This document shows positions 44,988 to 53,925 of a DNA stretch of 64,000 nt, piece after piece; the first letter of the stretch is position 1; the number at the start of each line of letters is the position of its first letter. The notes below the pieces were generated by a model that worked only from the letters and a program-made list of their open reading frames with translations, ran no database searches and was not told where the DNA came from. Origin of the DNA: Phycisphaerales bacterium (GTDB lineage Bacteria; Planctomycetota; Phycisphaerae; Phycisphaerales; UBA1924); the NCBI GenBank assembly GCA_029260495.1, contig JAJDDD010000017.1, forward strand, positions 24,837-88,836, given 5' to 3'. The translations under genes were made by a program, and so were the position numbers.

Positions 44988-46001
44988 GTGAGATGTCCGG
45001 CGTGTGATTATTCGCTTTGGGGGATTCGGCCGCCGGGTCCGTGCCCGGAGTGTGGGCGGGACTTTCGCACGACGGAGTTTATTTTTGCGCGGGGGAAGGT
45101 TCGGTTTTTGTGCCCGAACTGTGGGGAGGCGTATTGCGGGAATGGTACTGAGGTGCTGCCCGATCCGCGCATATTTGAGTGCGTGAGGTGTGGCGAGCGG
45201 GTCAATGCGGACGAGATGCTGGCGGAGCTTGCTGAAGGTGTGACGGAAAAGGACGCTTTGATTCTTTCGCCCCGGGCACAGTTTCACACAATGGGGATTG
45301 GAGCGGCGCTTTTTATGATGGCAGCGCTTACGCTTCTTGCAAACCCAAAAAAACTCGCATTGGGCATCTTGAAACTGCGTGTGCGCGATGCGTTGTTTTT
45401 TGCGAGCGCTATCTGGATTGTCGCAGTTACAGTAAGCGTGATCGTTCTTTCTATTTTTGTGACCGTGTTGAGTTTCTTTGGGGTTGACAGTGGAATCTCC
45501 GGTGGGGTCGCGCATGGCGAGTTGGTTTTGGAATATTTAGAGTTTGTTGTCATGGCTGCTTTGATCGCACTATTCATTGCGGCGCCACTTCAGGCGGCGT
45601 TTGCGCATTGGGCGCTGAAGAGAACCGGAAATTGCCGAACTGGATTCGGAGCGACACTTGCTGTGTTTTATTACGGGCAGGGACCGATGATCCTGAGCGT
45701 TGTTCCTTATATCGGTGGAGCGATCGGCGGCGTGTGGGTGTTGGTGAGTACGGTGATTCTGCTCAAAACCGCACAGGGGGTTTCAGGCAAGCGAGCAGCG
45801 TTGGCGGTCCTGACGCCAGTGGTCGCTGTAATCATGGCTGGAGTTGCTGCGATTGGGGTGGTTCTTGTTTTGATGTCCGGCGCGTTCGGTCCACCGTTTC
45901 CTGCGCAGAGTCGGGCTGATGACCCAGCAGTCCATTTGGCCTTGACGATTAAATTGGCTGCGGAGACAGGTTTTTCTTCCAATGACATGCTCGAAAGTTG
46001 A
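44988..46001 (+). CDS. Double zinc-ribbon plus Yip1-like membrane protein, tandem copy 1
   Basis: 337 residues from a GTG at 44988 with AGGAG 12 nt upstream. The N-terminus has a zinc ribbon (RCPACDYSLWG...CPECGRDF) and a second one (FLCPNCGEAY...FECVRCGERV). Then come five or six TM helices with a Yip1-like pattern near 222-262 (ATLAVFYYGQGPMILSVVPYIGG, then LLKTAQGVSG). An in-frame TGA at 45999-46001 ends it where copy 3 continues for about 150 residues, and similarity to copy 3 seems to resume after the stop, so the C-terminal domain has been lost. The cytoplasmic zinc ribbons could bind partners; function unknown. Confidence 0.82.
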   Translation: MRCPACDYSLWGIRPPGPCPECGRDFRTTEFIFARGKVRFLCPNCGEAYCGNGTEVLPDPRIFECVRCGERVNADEMLAELAEGVTEKDALILSPRAQFHTMGIGAALFMMAALTLLANPKKLALGILKLRVRDALFFASAIWIVAVTVSVIVLSIFVTVLSFFGVDSGISGGVAHGELVLEYLEFVVMAALIALFIAAPLQAAFAHWALKRTGNCRTGFGATLAVFYYGQGPMILSVVPYIGGAIGGVWVLVSTVILLKTAQGVSGKRAALAVLTPVVAVIMAGVAAIGVVLVLMSGAFGPPFPAQSRADDPAVHLALTIKLAAETGFSSNDMLES

Positions 46002-46145
46002 ACTGGAGAGCAGTTCAACTCTTTGCTGTGGAAGTTTGCTGAGATGGGCTCGCTTAATTATGGCGCGATGACGCCCAAAGACCGTGCGTTGATATCTTCT
46101 TTCTGGATTTCCAATTTGGTTCGACAGGAGTTTGCTGAGTTGTGA
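46002..46145 (+). pseudogene. Remnant C-terminal segment of tandem copy 1
   Basis: In the frame of copy 1, after its TGA, 47 sense codons follow (TGEQFNSLLWKFAEMGSLN, then YGAMTPKDRALISSFW) before a second TGA at 46143-46145 that overlaps the copy-2 start (GTGA). The order GSL...M(T/A)P...L matches the C-terminal domain of copy 3, so this looks like the decayed end of the longer ancestral gene. It also carries the upstream sequence (CAGGAGTTTGCTGAGTT) shared with copy 1, marking the duplication unit boundary. Confidence 0.6.
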
Positions 46146-47023
46146 GATGTCCGGCGTGTGATTATTCGCTTTGGGGGATTCGGCCGCCGGGTCCGTGCCC
46201 GGAATGTGGGCGGGACTTTCGCACGACGGAGTTTATTTTTGCGCGGGGGAAGGTTCGTTTTCTGTGTCCGAGTTGTGGCGAGGCGTATCAGGGAAATGAT
46301 TATGAGGGGCTGCCTGATCCTCGGGCGTTTGCGTGTGTGACGTGTGGCGAGCGGGTCAATGTTGATGACATGCCGGTGGAGCTGGCCAAGGGCGTGGCGG
46401 AGAAAAGCGCGATGGTTGCTTCGCCGTGGCTGCGGCGGCAATCACTGGGGCTGCGAAAGGCGACGATCAAAACGCTTCTCGCATCGTTCTTTGATCCATC
46501 AAAGATTGTGTGCGGCGTGGCGACACTGCGAGTTCGAGACGCGCTGGCGTTTGCTGGAGTTGTCTGGGGGTTTGTCTGCGTCATCGGCGTGGTGTTCTCT
46601 ATGATTTTTGTGATGTATTTTTCTTGGGGGTTCACGGGAAGCATCTGGCCAGGCAACTTCAACGGTCTGCTGTACCTAATGCGGCCGATTGTCATTGGCG
46701 CCATGATTATGGTTTTCATCGTCACACCGCTACAAGCGTTGATTGTGCATGGACTGCTAAAAACAAATGGATCAGTCCGATCGGGATTCGGGACGACGCT
46801 GGCGGCGCTGTATTATGCCCAAGGTCCGATGATTCTGAACATTGTTCCTTATTTGGGATGGTATGTGAGCTGTGTGTGGTTTTGTGTAAGCGGCGCTATC
46901 GTGCTCAAGACAGCGCAGGACGTTTCGGGGTGGCGAGCGTCGATGGCGATGCTGCTTTCAACCGCTGTTGTGCTTGTGTTCGTCTTTGGCGCGTTTGTCT
47001 CCTGGAGATTCAATATATTTTAA
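46142..47023 (+). CDS. Double zinc-ribbon plus Yip1-like membrane protein, tandem copy 2
   Basis: 293 residues from GTG 46142. The first 100 bases from the shared upstream block (CAGGAG... through the first ribbon) are almost identical to copy 1, showing a recent duplication with a period of 1154 bp; the TM part has diverged more. Both zinc ribbons and the Yip1-like segment (TTLAALYYAQGPMILNIVPYLGW) are present. It ends at TAA 47021-47023, soon after the last TM helix. Downstream sequence beginning GACAAGCGATTG weakly recalls the copy-3 C-terminal domain (GACAAACGCATTG), so a longer form was probably lost here too. Confidence 0.82.
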   Translation: MRCPACDYSLWGIRPPGPCPECGRDFRTTEFIFARGKVRFLCPSCGEAYQGNDYEGLPDPRAFACVTCGERVNVDDMPVELAKGVAEKSAMVASPWLRRQSLGLRKATIKTLLASFFDPSKIVCGVATLRVRDALAFAGVVWGFVCVIGVVFSMIFVMYFSWGFTGSIWPGNFNGLLYLMRPIVIGAMIMVFIVTPLQALIVHGLLKTNGSVRSGFGTTLAALYYAQGPMILNIVPYLGWYVSCVWFCVSGAIVLKTAQDVSGWRASMAMLLSTAVVLVFVFGAFVSWRFNIF

Positions 47024-47212
47024 GGACAAGCGATTGTGATGATCTTCCTGAGAGCAATCGGCGCCATGTGCGGCGCGTAGTGATCCGTCGCTGCGGATAT
47101 GTTGCATGCCGAAGAGCGGTAGGGTCGATGCTGGGTTGATCTACTATTTTGTTTGGGCTGGTGTGCTTGATTCAGCATTCAATGCAGTAAGTGTTGGGGA
47201 GAGGCTGCAACG

Positions 47213-48649
47213 GTGAGATGTCCGGCGTGTGATTATTCGCTTTGGGGCGCGAGTCCGCCGGGTCCGTGCCCGGAATGCGGGCGGGAATTTTGCACAACGG
47301 AGTTTATTTTTGCGCCGGGGAAGGTTCGTTTTCTGTGTCCGAGTTGTGGCGAGGCGTATCAGGGGACTGATTATGAAGGGTTGCCGGACCCGCGCGTGTT
47401 TGCGTGCGTGACCTGTGGCGAGCGGGTTGACGCTGACGACATGCCGGCGGAGCTTGCTGAGGGGGTGGCGGAGACGGACGCGCTGGTTACGTCGCCGTGG
47501 ATTCGGCGCAAGGCGCTTGGCCTGCGCGTCGCGGCGCACAAGACTGCGGTGGCGTCATTGGTCAATCCATCGCAGATTGTGCAGGGCGTGACGGATGTGC
47601 GCGTTGGGGCGGCGGTGAAGTTCGCGATCATTGTCTGGGCGCTTGTTCTTGCGGTCGTCTTTTTGTTTCTCATGGTTGTTGTGGCGCTGACATTGTTCTT
47701 CACCGGGGGTGGCGGCGGACTTGGCGCAACAGGCGTGTTTTTTGCAGTTTTTGCAGGGCTTGGCGTGCAGATGTGCATAGGCGCCGTTCTGTCGCTGTTT
47801 ATTGTTGTGCCGATTCATGCGCTTCTCGCGCACGGCGTTCTCATGGTGACGGGTTCGCGACGGGCGGGGCTGGGCACAACGCTTGCCTGCATGTATTACG
47901 GCCAGGGTCCGATGATTTTGAACATCCTCCCCATCTGTGGGTGGTATGTCAGCGGCGTTTGGGTTTGGGTGAGCTCGATAGTGTTGCTCAAGACGGCGCA
48001 GCAGGTTTCGGGGTGGCGGGCGGCGATTGCGGTGCTGTTTCCAGCGGTCGGCGCGGTTGTGCTTGCCGTTGTTGCGTATGGGATGTTCATTATGTGGGCG
48101 CTTACGGCGGGCGCCGGCTTCAGCTCCGGGCAAGTCATGGACACTGGCCCATCAAATCTCGCCAGCGCGATGGTGAGCTATACGACGGAAACGGGATCGA
48201 CCCCGAGCCATGCTTTGGATCTTTTGATTGACAAACGCATTGATTCCTCCATGTTGGAATCGTCCCAGGCTGCGGGGCTCGCTGTGCTTGCCGATGGCTC
48301 ACTCATCAGCGCGCTGGATACGATGGCGCCTGAAGAGTTGACGTCGCTGCGCGACTCACTTGTTGATGAAGAGCCCTTGTACAAGTTTGGGCAACTTATT
48401 TTTGCGCATCGGATGGCGGATCTGTCAGCGGCGCCTCCGGACCTTTGGATAGCTTTCAGCGACCCCGCAGCGCAGGTGGCGGCGAGCGACCCGAGCTTTT
48501 CCTGGGTGTCGCTTGAGGTTCATCAGGCGAACGGGCGATTGGCGGTTGTGTATGGCTCCTGGTCGGAGGTTGTCGCAGACCAGAACATCATCCGCGCCGC
48601 GGAGGGACTTGCGCCCATTCCCACAGACATCACACAGCTTCCACAATAG
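47213..48649 (+). CDS. Double zinc-ribbon plus Yip1-like membrane protein, full-length copy 3
   Basis: 478 residues from GTG 47213. It has the same N-terminal zinc ribbons (CPACDYSLWG...CPECGREF; FLCPSCGEAY...FACVTCGERV), about six TM helices and a Yip1-like motif (GTTLACMYYGQGPMILNILP, then LLKTAQQVSGWRAA). Beyond residue about 310 it has a soluble domain absent from copies 1 and 2 (ALDLLIDKRIDSSMLESSQAAG, ending ...EGLAPIPTDITQLPQ), probably the ancestral form. The C-terminus is likely on the other side of the membrane from, or beside, the zinc ribbons; topology is not resolved. Convergent with the AsmA-like gene at a 17-bp gap. Confidence 0.85.
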   Translation: MRCPACDYSLWGASPPGPCPECGREFCTTEFIFAPGKVRFLCPSCGEAYQGTDYEGLPDPRVFACVTCGERVDADDMPAELAEGVAETDALVTSPWIRRKALGLRVAAHKTAVASLVNPSQIVQGVTDVRVGAAVKFAIIVWALVLAVVFLFLMVVVALTLFFTGGGGGLGATGVFFAVFAGLGVQMCIGAVLSLFIVVPIHALLAHGVLMVTGSRRAGLGTTLACMYYGQGPMILNILPICGWYVSGVWVWVSSIVLLKTAQQVSGWRAAIAVLFPAVGAVVLAVVAYGMFIMWALTAGAGFSSGQVMDTGPSNLASAMVSYTTETGSTPSHALDLLIDKRIDSSMLESSQAAGLAVLADGSLISALDTMAPEELTSLRDSLVDEEPLYKFGQLIFAHRMADLSAAPPDLWIAFSDPAAQVAASDPSFSWVSLEVHQANGRLAVVYGSWSEVVADQNIIRAAEGLAPIPTDITQLPQ

Positions 48650-48666
48650 TTGGGCGCGGGTGTCGA

Positions 48667-50340
48667 TCAGCTTTCATCGTGCAATGACTCGATTTCTTGT
48701 CGGCGTTGGGCGTCACTCTCGGGGTCCGGCTCCTTGTCGCCGGTGTTCATGCCGAGGCCGAGTGGTTTGACATCGACTTTTGGTTTTTTGAATGTGCCGC
48801 GGACGTGATATTTGAGGATTGAATCTGTGAAGATCCCGAGAATTTTTCCGAAGTCTCCGAGCTTGTCCTGCACAGATTCCAGCGGACCGCCGTTGACAGC
48901 GAGGTTGAGTTTTCCGTCATAGTTGATGGTTCCTTCGCCGCGCGCGGAGATGAAATCGGACTTCATGTTGAACTGTGTGAGGCGGAGTTGTTCACCGTTC
49001 AGTGTGAAGCTGGCGGTCGCCTGGTCTGTAAGAGAGGTGGCGCCGCGCACCTTGCCGAGGACATTCATCGCCTGCGCGAGTTCGGTGACGACGGGGATGA
49101 GCAGGAGGCGCCCTTTGTCGAGTGAAAGTGATCCCTCGCCGCGCAGCGTTTGTTTGGGGGCGGCGACATCGGCGCGGACATTCCCGTTGGCGTCGAGCGT
49201 TCCAGCGAGGCTTGGCGGCTTGCCTGCGGGGGCTTGTGTGCGGAGGGCTTCGCGCAGCTCGACGTGGTGTACGCGCCAGTCGAGCGTTGCGGGCATTTGC
49301 GGCGTTGAAAGGTCTGCCTGGCCGGTTGCGGTGAGCTGGCCGTTGAGAAGCTGGAGTTCGACGGGTTCGATGTGGGCGAGTTGGTTGGCGACTCTGAGTT
49401 CAACGGTCCCTGTTTCGATAGGCAGTCGGCCATTGCCCGCTGCTGCGTTGATGTCGGTGAGCTGGAGTGTGGCGCGGGCGTCAGCCTGGCGCCACTCGCG
49501 GACGGGGATTGTGCCTGAGGCGTTGATTCCGAGTTGGCCGCGCACGTCGTGATCGCGCAGAAGTGTTTGAATGGCTGGTGGAAGGGCGGAGTAGTTTTCC
49601 TCCTCAAGCTCGATATTCAGAGCAAGGCTCGCGACCTGGGTGACGAACGTGTCGAGATTGAAGGCGCCCTTGACATCAACATCAAAGACGGGGGAGCGAT
49701 CTATGGTTGTGTCTATTTCATACCAGCCGGGCTCGTCAGCGGAGGGTTGGAGGTCGAGATCAAGGGTGATGTCCGTCAGGCGCATGGGCGGCTTGCCGGC
49801 GCCGGGCTCGAAGACGAGTGAGGCGTTGGTGAGTTTCAACTCTCGAATCTGAAAGACGCTTGAGAGGCGGACTTCCTCAGCGACGGATTCCTGATTCTTG
49901 ACGAGGGCTCGATCGACAAAGGGGAGCAGCCCTTTGAAACTCATGAGCTCCGAGCTTTCGTCTTGAATGAGACGGAGGGCGCCGGATTCGATCGCGATGC
50001 GCTCGATCTTGATCGGCCGGCCTTTTTTGGGTGTTTCAGAGAATGTGATAATGAGGCGCTTGGCCCGGACGACCTCCTCCCCGGTGGGGGCGGTGAGCGT
50101 GACGCCCTTCAGGACGAACTCTGCGGGGAATCGATATTCGAAATCGGAGAAGCCAATGTCCGGGACGATGTAGGTCTCCGCGATGTTGAGCACCTGGCGG
50201 AGAATCCAGTCGTCCAGCTTGCTTTTTGCTCCGAGAACCGGGGTCCCGGGGGTGGTCATTGTGGAGACGTAGAAGACACCCCCGCCGATCACCAATAAGA
50301 CAAAGAGACTGAGAGTTGTGCCGATGATGAATCGTTTCAT
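48667..50340 (-). CDS. AsmA-like envelope protein
   Basis: 557 residues. An N-terminal TM helix (residues 4-27) anchors a long periplasmic beta-rich region, and the segment about 395-520 (GEGSLSLDKGRLLLIPVVTELAQAM, DFISARGEGTINYDGKL, YHVRGTFKKPKVDVKPLG) matches the AsmA C-terminal domain. AsmA/TamB/YhdP-type proteins act as lipid bridges or in outer-membrane assembly. Length is similar to AsmA (about 600). No neighbour points to a specific role. Confidence 0.85.
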   Translation of the reverse strand: MKRFIIGTTLSLFVLLVIGGGVFYVSTMTTPGTPVLGAKSKLDDWILRQVLNIAETYIVPDIGFSDFEYRFPAEFVLKGVTLTAPTGEEVVRAKRLIITFSETPKKGRPIKIERIAIESGALRLIQDESSELMSFKGLLPFVDRALVKNQESVAEEVRLSSVFQIRELKLTNASLVFEPGAGKPPMRLTDITLDLDLQPSADEPGWYEIDTTIDRSPVFDVDVKGAFNLDTFVTQVASLALNIELEEENYSALPPAIQTLLRDHDVRGQLGINASGTIPVREWRQADARATLQLTDINAAAGNGRLPIETGTVELRVANQLAHIEPVELQLLNGQLTATGQADLSTPQMPATLDWRVHHVELREALRTQAPAGKPPSLAGTLDANGNVRADVAAPKQTLRGEGSLSLDKGRLLLIPVVTELAQAMNVLGKVRGATSLTDQATASFTLNGEQLRLTQFNMKSDFISARGEGTINYDGKLNLAVNGGPLESVQDKLGDFGKILGIFTDSILKYHVRGTFKKPKVDVKPLGLGMNTGDKEPDPESDAQRRQEIESLHDES

Positions 50341-50462
50341 GGGTAGGACGCCCGGTTGGGGGAGTTTCGTGGTTTGTTCTGGTTTGCCTCAACTCTCGAG
50401 CTGGGCATGAGCATAGTCTTCACCATGCAACCATATGGATGAAGGTTGAAGGAGTTTCGCGG

Positions 50463-51731
50463 ATGGGTTGTTCGCCGGGACATGCTGGGCGCGGGTATCA
50501 GCAGGTGGCTGCGTGGATGGCCGTGTGCGCTGTGGCGCTGGCGAGCGCGATTCTGGGGTCGCGATTGCTGAATGGGGAGGTTGCGATCACTCCGGCGGCC
50601 CGCGCTGAGGCGGCGCCGGTCGCTCACAAACTGGATGAACTGGCGCGGGACACAACTTCGGTTTTCTCTGCGTTTGTTGGCTGGATTGACGCGAGCCTTG
50701 GAGAAGCTGCGACAGCCGTGGAAGATGCCATGGCGAGTGAAGGCGCCGAGGCGATGAGCCAGCGGGCTGGAGTGCGCTTTCTCGAAGAGGCGGAGGCGGC
50801 TGCGGGCGATGATGAAAAAGACGCTTTGCATTGGCGCCGGCTTGATGAAGGGGAGCGCGCTGCGGGCCGCGTTGTTCTTCTTGTTCACGGTCTGGATGAG
50901 CCGGGGAGCATTTGGGACGATCTCGCTCCGGCGCTGCGCGAGGAAGGCTTCGTGGTGGCGCGCTTTGATTATCCCAATGATCAGGCGATCGGGCTTTCCG
51001 CGGTAGAGCTTGAGAAAGCGCTTCGTCGTTTGAAGGCTGCGGGGGTGCGGGATATTGACATCGTTGCGCATTCGATGGGCGGGCTGGTGGCGCGGGACAC
51101 GCTGACGCGCAAGGAGATGTACGCCGGCGATGCGCATCATCATGACGATCTGCCGAATATCAACCGGCTGATCACCGTTGGCACACCGAACCATGGCTCG
51201 CCGTTGGCCAAGCTGCGCGTTTTTGCAGAGCTTCGTGAGCAGGCGCTGCGCTGGATTGACAACTCGGGCCGGGACAAGAAGAGTCTGTTTGCTTTTTATT
51301 CTGACGGCTCAGGACAGGCGGGCGACGATCTTGCGGAGGGCTCTGCGTATCTGGAGGGTCTTAACCGCCGGCCGCTGCCGGAGAATGTTCGCATGACGAT
51401 CATCGCGGGGGAGCTGGCGTCGATCGATGATGAAGACCTGGCGGGGGCTGTTGGCGAGGAGGCCGCAGAACTTTTTCTGGCTGCTGCCGATCTTGTGGCT
51501 GTCCGCGAGAAGCTGGAGCGGGCCACGGGTCAGCTTGGCGATGGCGTTGTGCCGGTGGAGTCCGCGCTGCTTGAGGGCGTGGATGATGTCGAGCGGCTGC
51601 GCGCCAACCACCGGTCGATGCTGAAGAGCATTCTCTCGGATGGAGAGCCTCCCGCGATTTCGATCATTCTTGATCGTCTGCAGCGGCCGACCCAGACTCC
51701 TGACCCCGGCACGGGCCCAAAGGCCCCTTAG
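50463..51731 (+). CDS. Secreted or membrane-anchored alpha/beta-hydrolase (lipase-like)
   Basis: 422 residues from ATG 50463, chosen because AAGGAG lies 8 nt upstream; the earlier ATG at 50439 lacks one. An N-terminal hydrophobic segment (about 18-37) precedes a helical stretch and an alpha/beta-hydrolase domain. It shows the oxyanion HG motif (LLVHGLDEPGSIWDDLAPAL), nucleophile Ser in DIVAHSMGGLVARD, Asp in LGDGVVPVESA and His in RANHRSML. A His-rich loop (YAGDAHHHDDLPN) is an oddity. Substrate (lipid or ester) unknown. Confidence 0.85.
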   Translation: MGCSPGHAGRGYQQVAAWMAVCAVALASAILGSRLLNGEVAITPAARAEAAPVAHKLDELARDTTSVFSAFVGWIDASLGEAATAVEDAMASEGAEAMSQRAGVRFLEEAEAAAGDDEKDALHWRRLDEGERAAGRVVLLVHGLDEPGSIWDDLAPALREEGFVVARFDYPNDQAIGLSAVELEKALRRLKAAGVRDIDIVAHSMGGLVARDTLTRKEMYAGDAHHHDDLPNINRLITVGTPNHGSPLAKLRVFAELREQALRWIDNSGRDKKSLFAFYSDGSGQAGDDLAEGSAYLEGLNRRPLPENVRMTIIAGELASIDDEDLAGAVGEEAAELFLAAADLVAVREKLERATGQLGDGVVPVESALLEGVDDVERLRANHRSMLKSILSDGEPPAISIILDRLQRPTQTPDPGTGPKAP

Positions 51732-51931
51732 AACTTCCGATTCGTCCGGAAACCACCTTCGGGCGGGCTCTATCTTCCGGCATCAATACAAATCAACTCT
51801 GGCTCAGCGCCCGGCGCGGCCGTACAGTATGAGCCTACTCACGAGGGGCCTTCTTCTGGACGATGCCCTCCATAGACGCCCGGAATGGGCGATGGACGCC
51901 TGGAGGCGGTCGCACACCTGCTTGTTCACAA

Positions 51932-52573
51932 ATGTCAGACGCAACGACAACCTGCTGCACATCCTTCCGCGACCCGGCTGACGACGCGGACCCTCTGAGT
52001 CCGCGCGACGAGGAAGCTGACCAACCTCCCGGTGGCCAGCCCGCGGATATGGTCGAACTGGGAGATCCCGAGCGTCTTGCGCATGAGTTTGATGTCGATC
52101 ATCTGCTCACACTTGCCCGCGCCGTCTTCTGCGAATCGCTGTCACAAGCGAACGCCGCAATCGACCCGCTTGCGGATCACTCTGTGCGCATCGCGCTCGC
52201 GAGCGACACCCGGATGGCGAAGCTGCACGAGGAGCGCAAGAACATTCCGGGCACGACCGATGTGCTGACCTTTGATTTGCGCGACGAGAACTCGCGCGAC
52301 GGCGGCAGAGCAGGCCGGCGTCCGGCGCCACTAGATGTGGACATTGTTCTCTGCGTCGATGTCGCCCGGCGTCAGGCGCAGGCTCGTGATATCTCGCTCG
52401 AACACGAACTACTCCTGTATTTTGTGCATGGGCTTTTGCATTGCCTGGGCCATAACGATCACGACCCCGCAGACGCCCGCGTGATGCACGCGCGCGAAGA
52501 TGAAATCCTCAAAGCGGTTGGTGTCGGGCCGATCTATGCGAGCAATGCTTGCGCACGCGAGGAGACGCCATGA
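51932..52573 (+). CDS. ybeY: Endoribonuclease YbeY
   Basis: 213 residues from ATG 51932; earlier in-frame ATG 51863 is possible but gives an unusually long N-terminal tail. YbeY is a metal-dependent RNase for 16S rRNA 3'-end maturation and ribosome quality control. The motif HGLLHCLGHNDHD holds the zinc ligands, with one extra residue before the third His compared with the common HGxLHLLGYDH. Substrate-binding Arg/Thr motif GTTDVLTFDLRD is present. The N-terminal 60 residues are Asp/Pro-rich and unconserved. Its stop overlaps the corC-like ATG (ATGA, 52570-52573). Confidence 0.92.
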   Translation: MSDATTTCCTSFRDPADDADPLSPRDEEADQPPGGQPADMVELGDPERLAHEFDVDHLLTLARAVFCESLSQANAAIDPLADHSVRIALASDTRMAKLHEERKNIPGTTDVLTFDLRDENSRDGGRAGRRPAPLDVDIVLCVDVARRQAQARDISLEHELLLYFVHGLLHCLGHNDHDPADARVMHAREDEILKAVGVGPIYASNACAREETP

Positions 52574-53883
52574 ACAACTGGCCGATCCTTGTCGTTCTTG
52601 TCAGCGCGCTGTTCAGTGGTCTGTTCTCCACGCTCATCATGTCATTGCGCTCATTCTCGCGGGCCAAGCTCATGCTCGTCGCGACGCGCAGAAGCACCCG
52701 AACGGCCGATCGCCTGACGCCCATCATTGACAATATTCCCGATCATGTGCTTGCGCTGTCAATTATGCGCGTGCTCTCCAATCTGACGATCGTTGGCGCT
52801 CTGTACTACGAGTTTGTCGGCCCGGGGATTAGTTTCACCTGGATTGCGTTGCTGACAGCGACACTGGTCGCCGGCGCGATCACCTACATCGTGGGCATGG
52901 TCGTCCCTGTCAGCATTGCGAATCACGCGGGCGAGGTGGTTCTCTGTTGTTTGGCGACGCTGATTCGCGTGTGCTACTTCTTGACGCTCCCGCTGACGCG
53001 CCCGCTGCGATTTGTTGATGTGATTGTGCGCAGGCTCGCGGGCGTGGCGGAGTTCACCGAAGCCGAAGAGCTTGAGCGAGAGTTGATCTCTGTGGTCGCG
53101 GAAGGAGAGTCAGAAGGCAGCCTTTCGGAGACGGAGCGCGACATGATCGAAGCCGTCGTCGAGTTCCGATCGACTTCGGTCGCAGCGGTGATGACGCCTC
53201 GCACGGAGATCGAGGGCTTTGAGATTACGGATGACCTCGGTTTCATCAAGAAATTCATCGAAGAAGCCGGCCACTCCCGCATTCCTGTGTATGAAGAGGA
53301 TCTCGATCACATCGCTGGGATTCTTTACGCGAAAGATCTGCTTTCGTATCTCGGCAAAGACCCGAACGACTTTAAGCTGCGCTCTGTTTTGCGCCAGCCA
53401 CACTTCGTTCCTGAGAGCAAGAAAATTTCAGAGCTGCTCGCAGAGCTTCAGCGGGAAAAAGTGCACATCGCGATTATCGTCGATGAGTACGGCGGGACGG
53501 CGGGGTTGATCACCATTGAAGATGTGATTGAGGAAATCGTCGGCGAGATCACCGATGAATACGAGCCGGCGACCGAAACGCCTCCAGAGATACTGCTATT
53601 GCCAAACGAGCGCGCCGTTGTTGTTGATGGGCGCGCATACATTGATGATGTCAACGACAAGCTCGAAGACATCGGCCAGCAGCTTCCCGAAAATGAGGAA
53701 TACGACACGGTCGGCGGCTTTGTCATTACGGCGCTGGGCCACATGCCTGATCCCGGGGAAGTTTTTTCACAAAATGGGTTTTTTGTGACGGTTCTTGAAG
53801 CCGAGCCAACGCGCGTCACGCGGGTTCGTGTTGAGTTCCGCGAAACTGAGAGCGCGGAGATCGCCAACGGAAACGGCACGTAA
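52570..53883 (+). CDS. CorC/HlyC-family protein (DUF21, CBS pair)
   Basis: 437 residues from ATG 52570. The DUF21/CNNM membrane domain has about four TM helices (residues 1-150). A CBS pair follows (VMTPRTEIEGFEITD..., HIAGILYAKDLLSYLGK; IIVDEYGGTAGLITIEDVIEEIVGEI) and a CorC_HlyC transport-associated domain ends it (GGFVITALGHMPDPGEVF...). Members affect magnesium or cobalt efflux and haemolysin-like functions. Linkage of ybeY and a corC-like gene with a 4-bp overlap is a conserved bacterial arrangement. Confidence 0.93.
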   Translation: MNNWPILVVLVSALFSGLFSTLIMSLRSFSRAKLMLVATRRSTRTADRLTPIIDNIPDHVLALSIMRVLSNLTIVGALYYEFVGPGISFTWIALLTATLVAGAITYIVGMVVPVSIANHAGEVVLCCLATLIRVCYFLTLPLTRPLRFVDVIVRRLAGVAEFTEAEELERELISVVAEGESEGSLSETERDMIEAVVEFRSTSVAAVMTPRTEIEGFEITDDLGFIKKFIEEAGHSRIPVYEEDLDHIAGILYAKDLLSYLGKDPNDFKLRSVLRQPHFVPESKKISELLAELQREKVHIAIIVDEYGGTAGLITIEDVIEEIVGEITDEYEPATETPPEILLLPNERAVVVDGRAYIDDVNDKLEDIGQQLPENEEYDTVGGFVITALGHMPDPGEVFSQNGFFVTVLEAEPTRVTRVRVEFRETESAEIANGNGT

Positions 53884-53925
53884 TCATCCGTGCGCACAAC
53901 AGCGGTTTTCTAGGTCAGCGCACCG

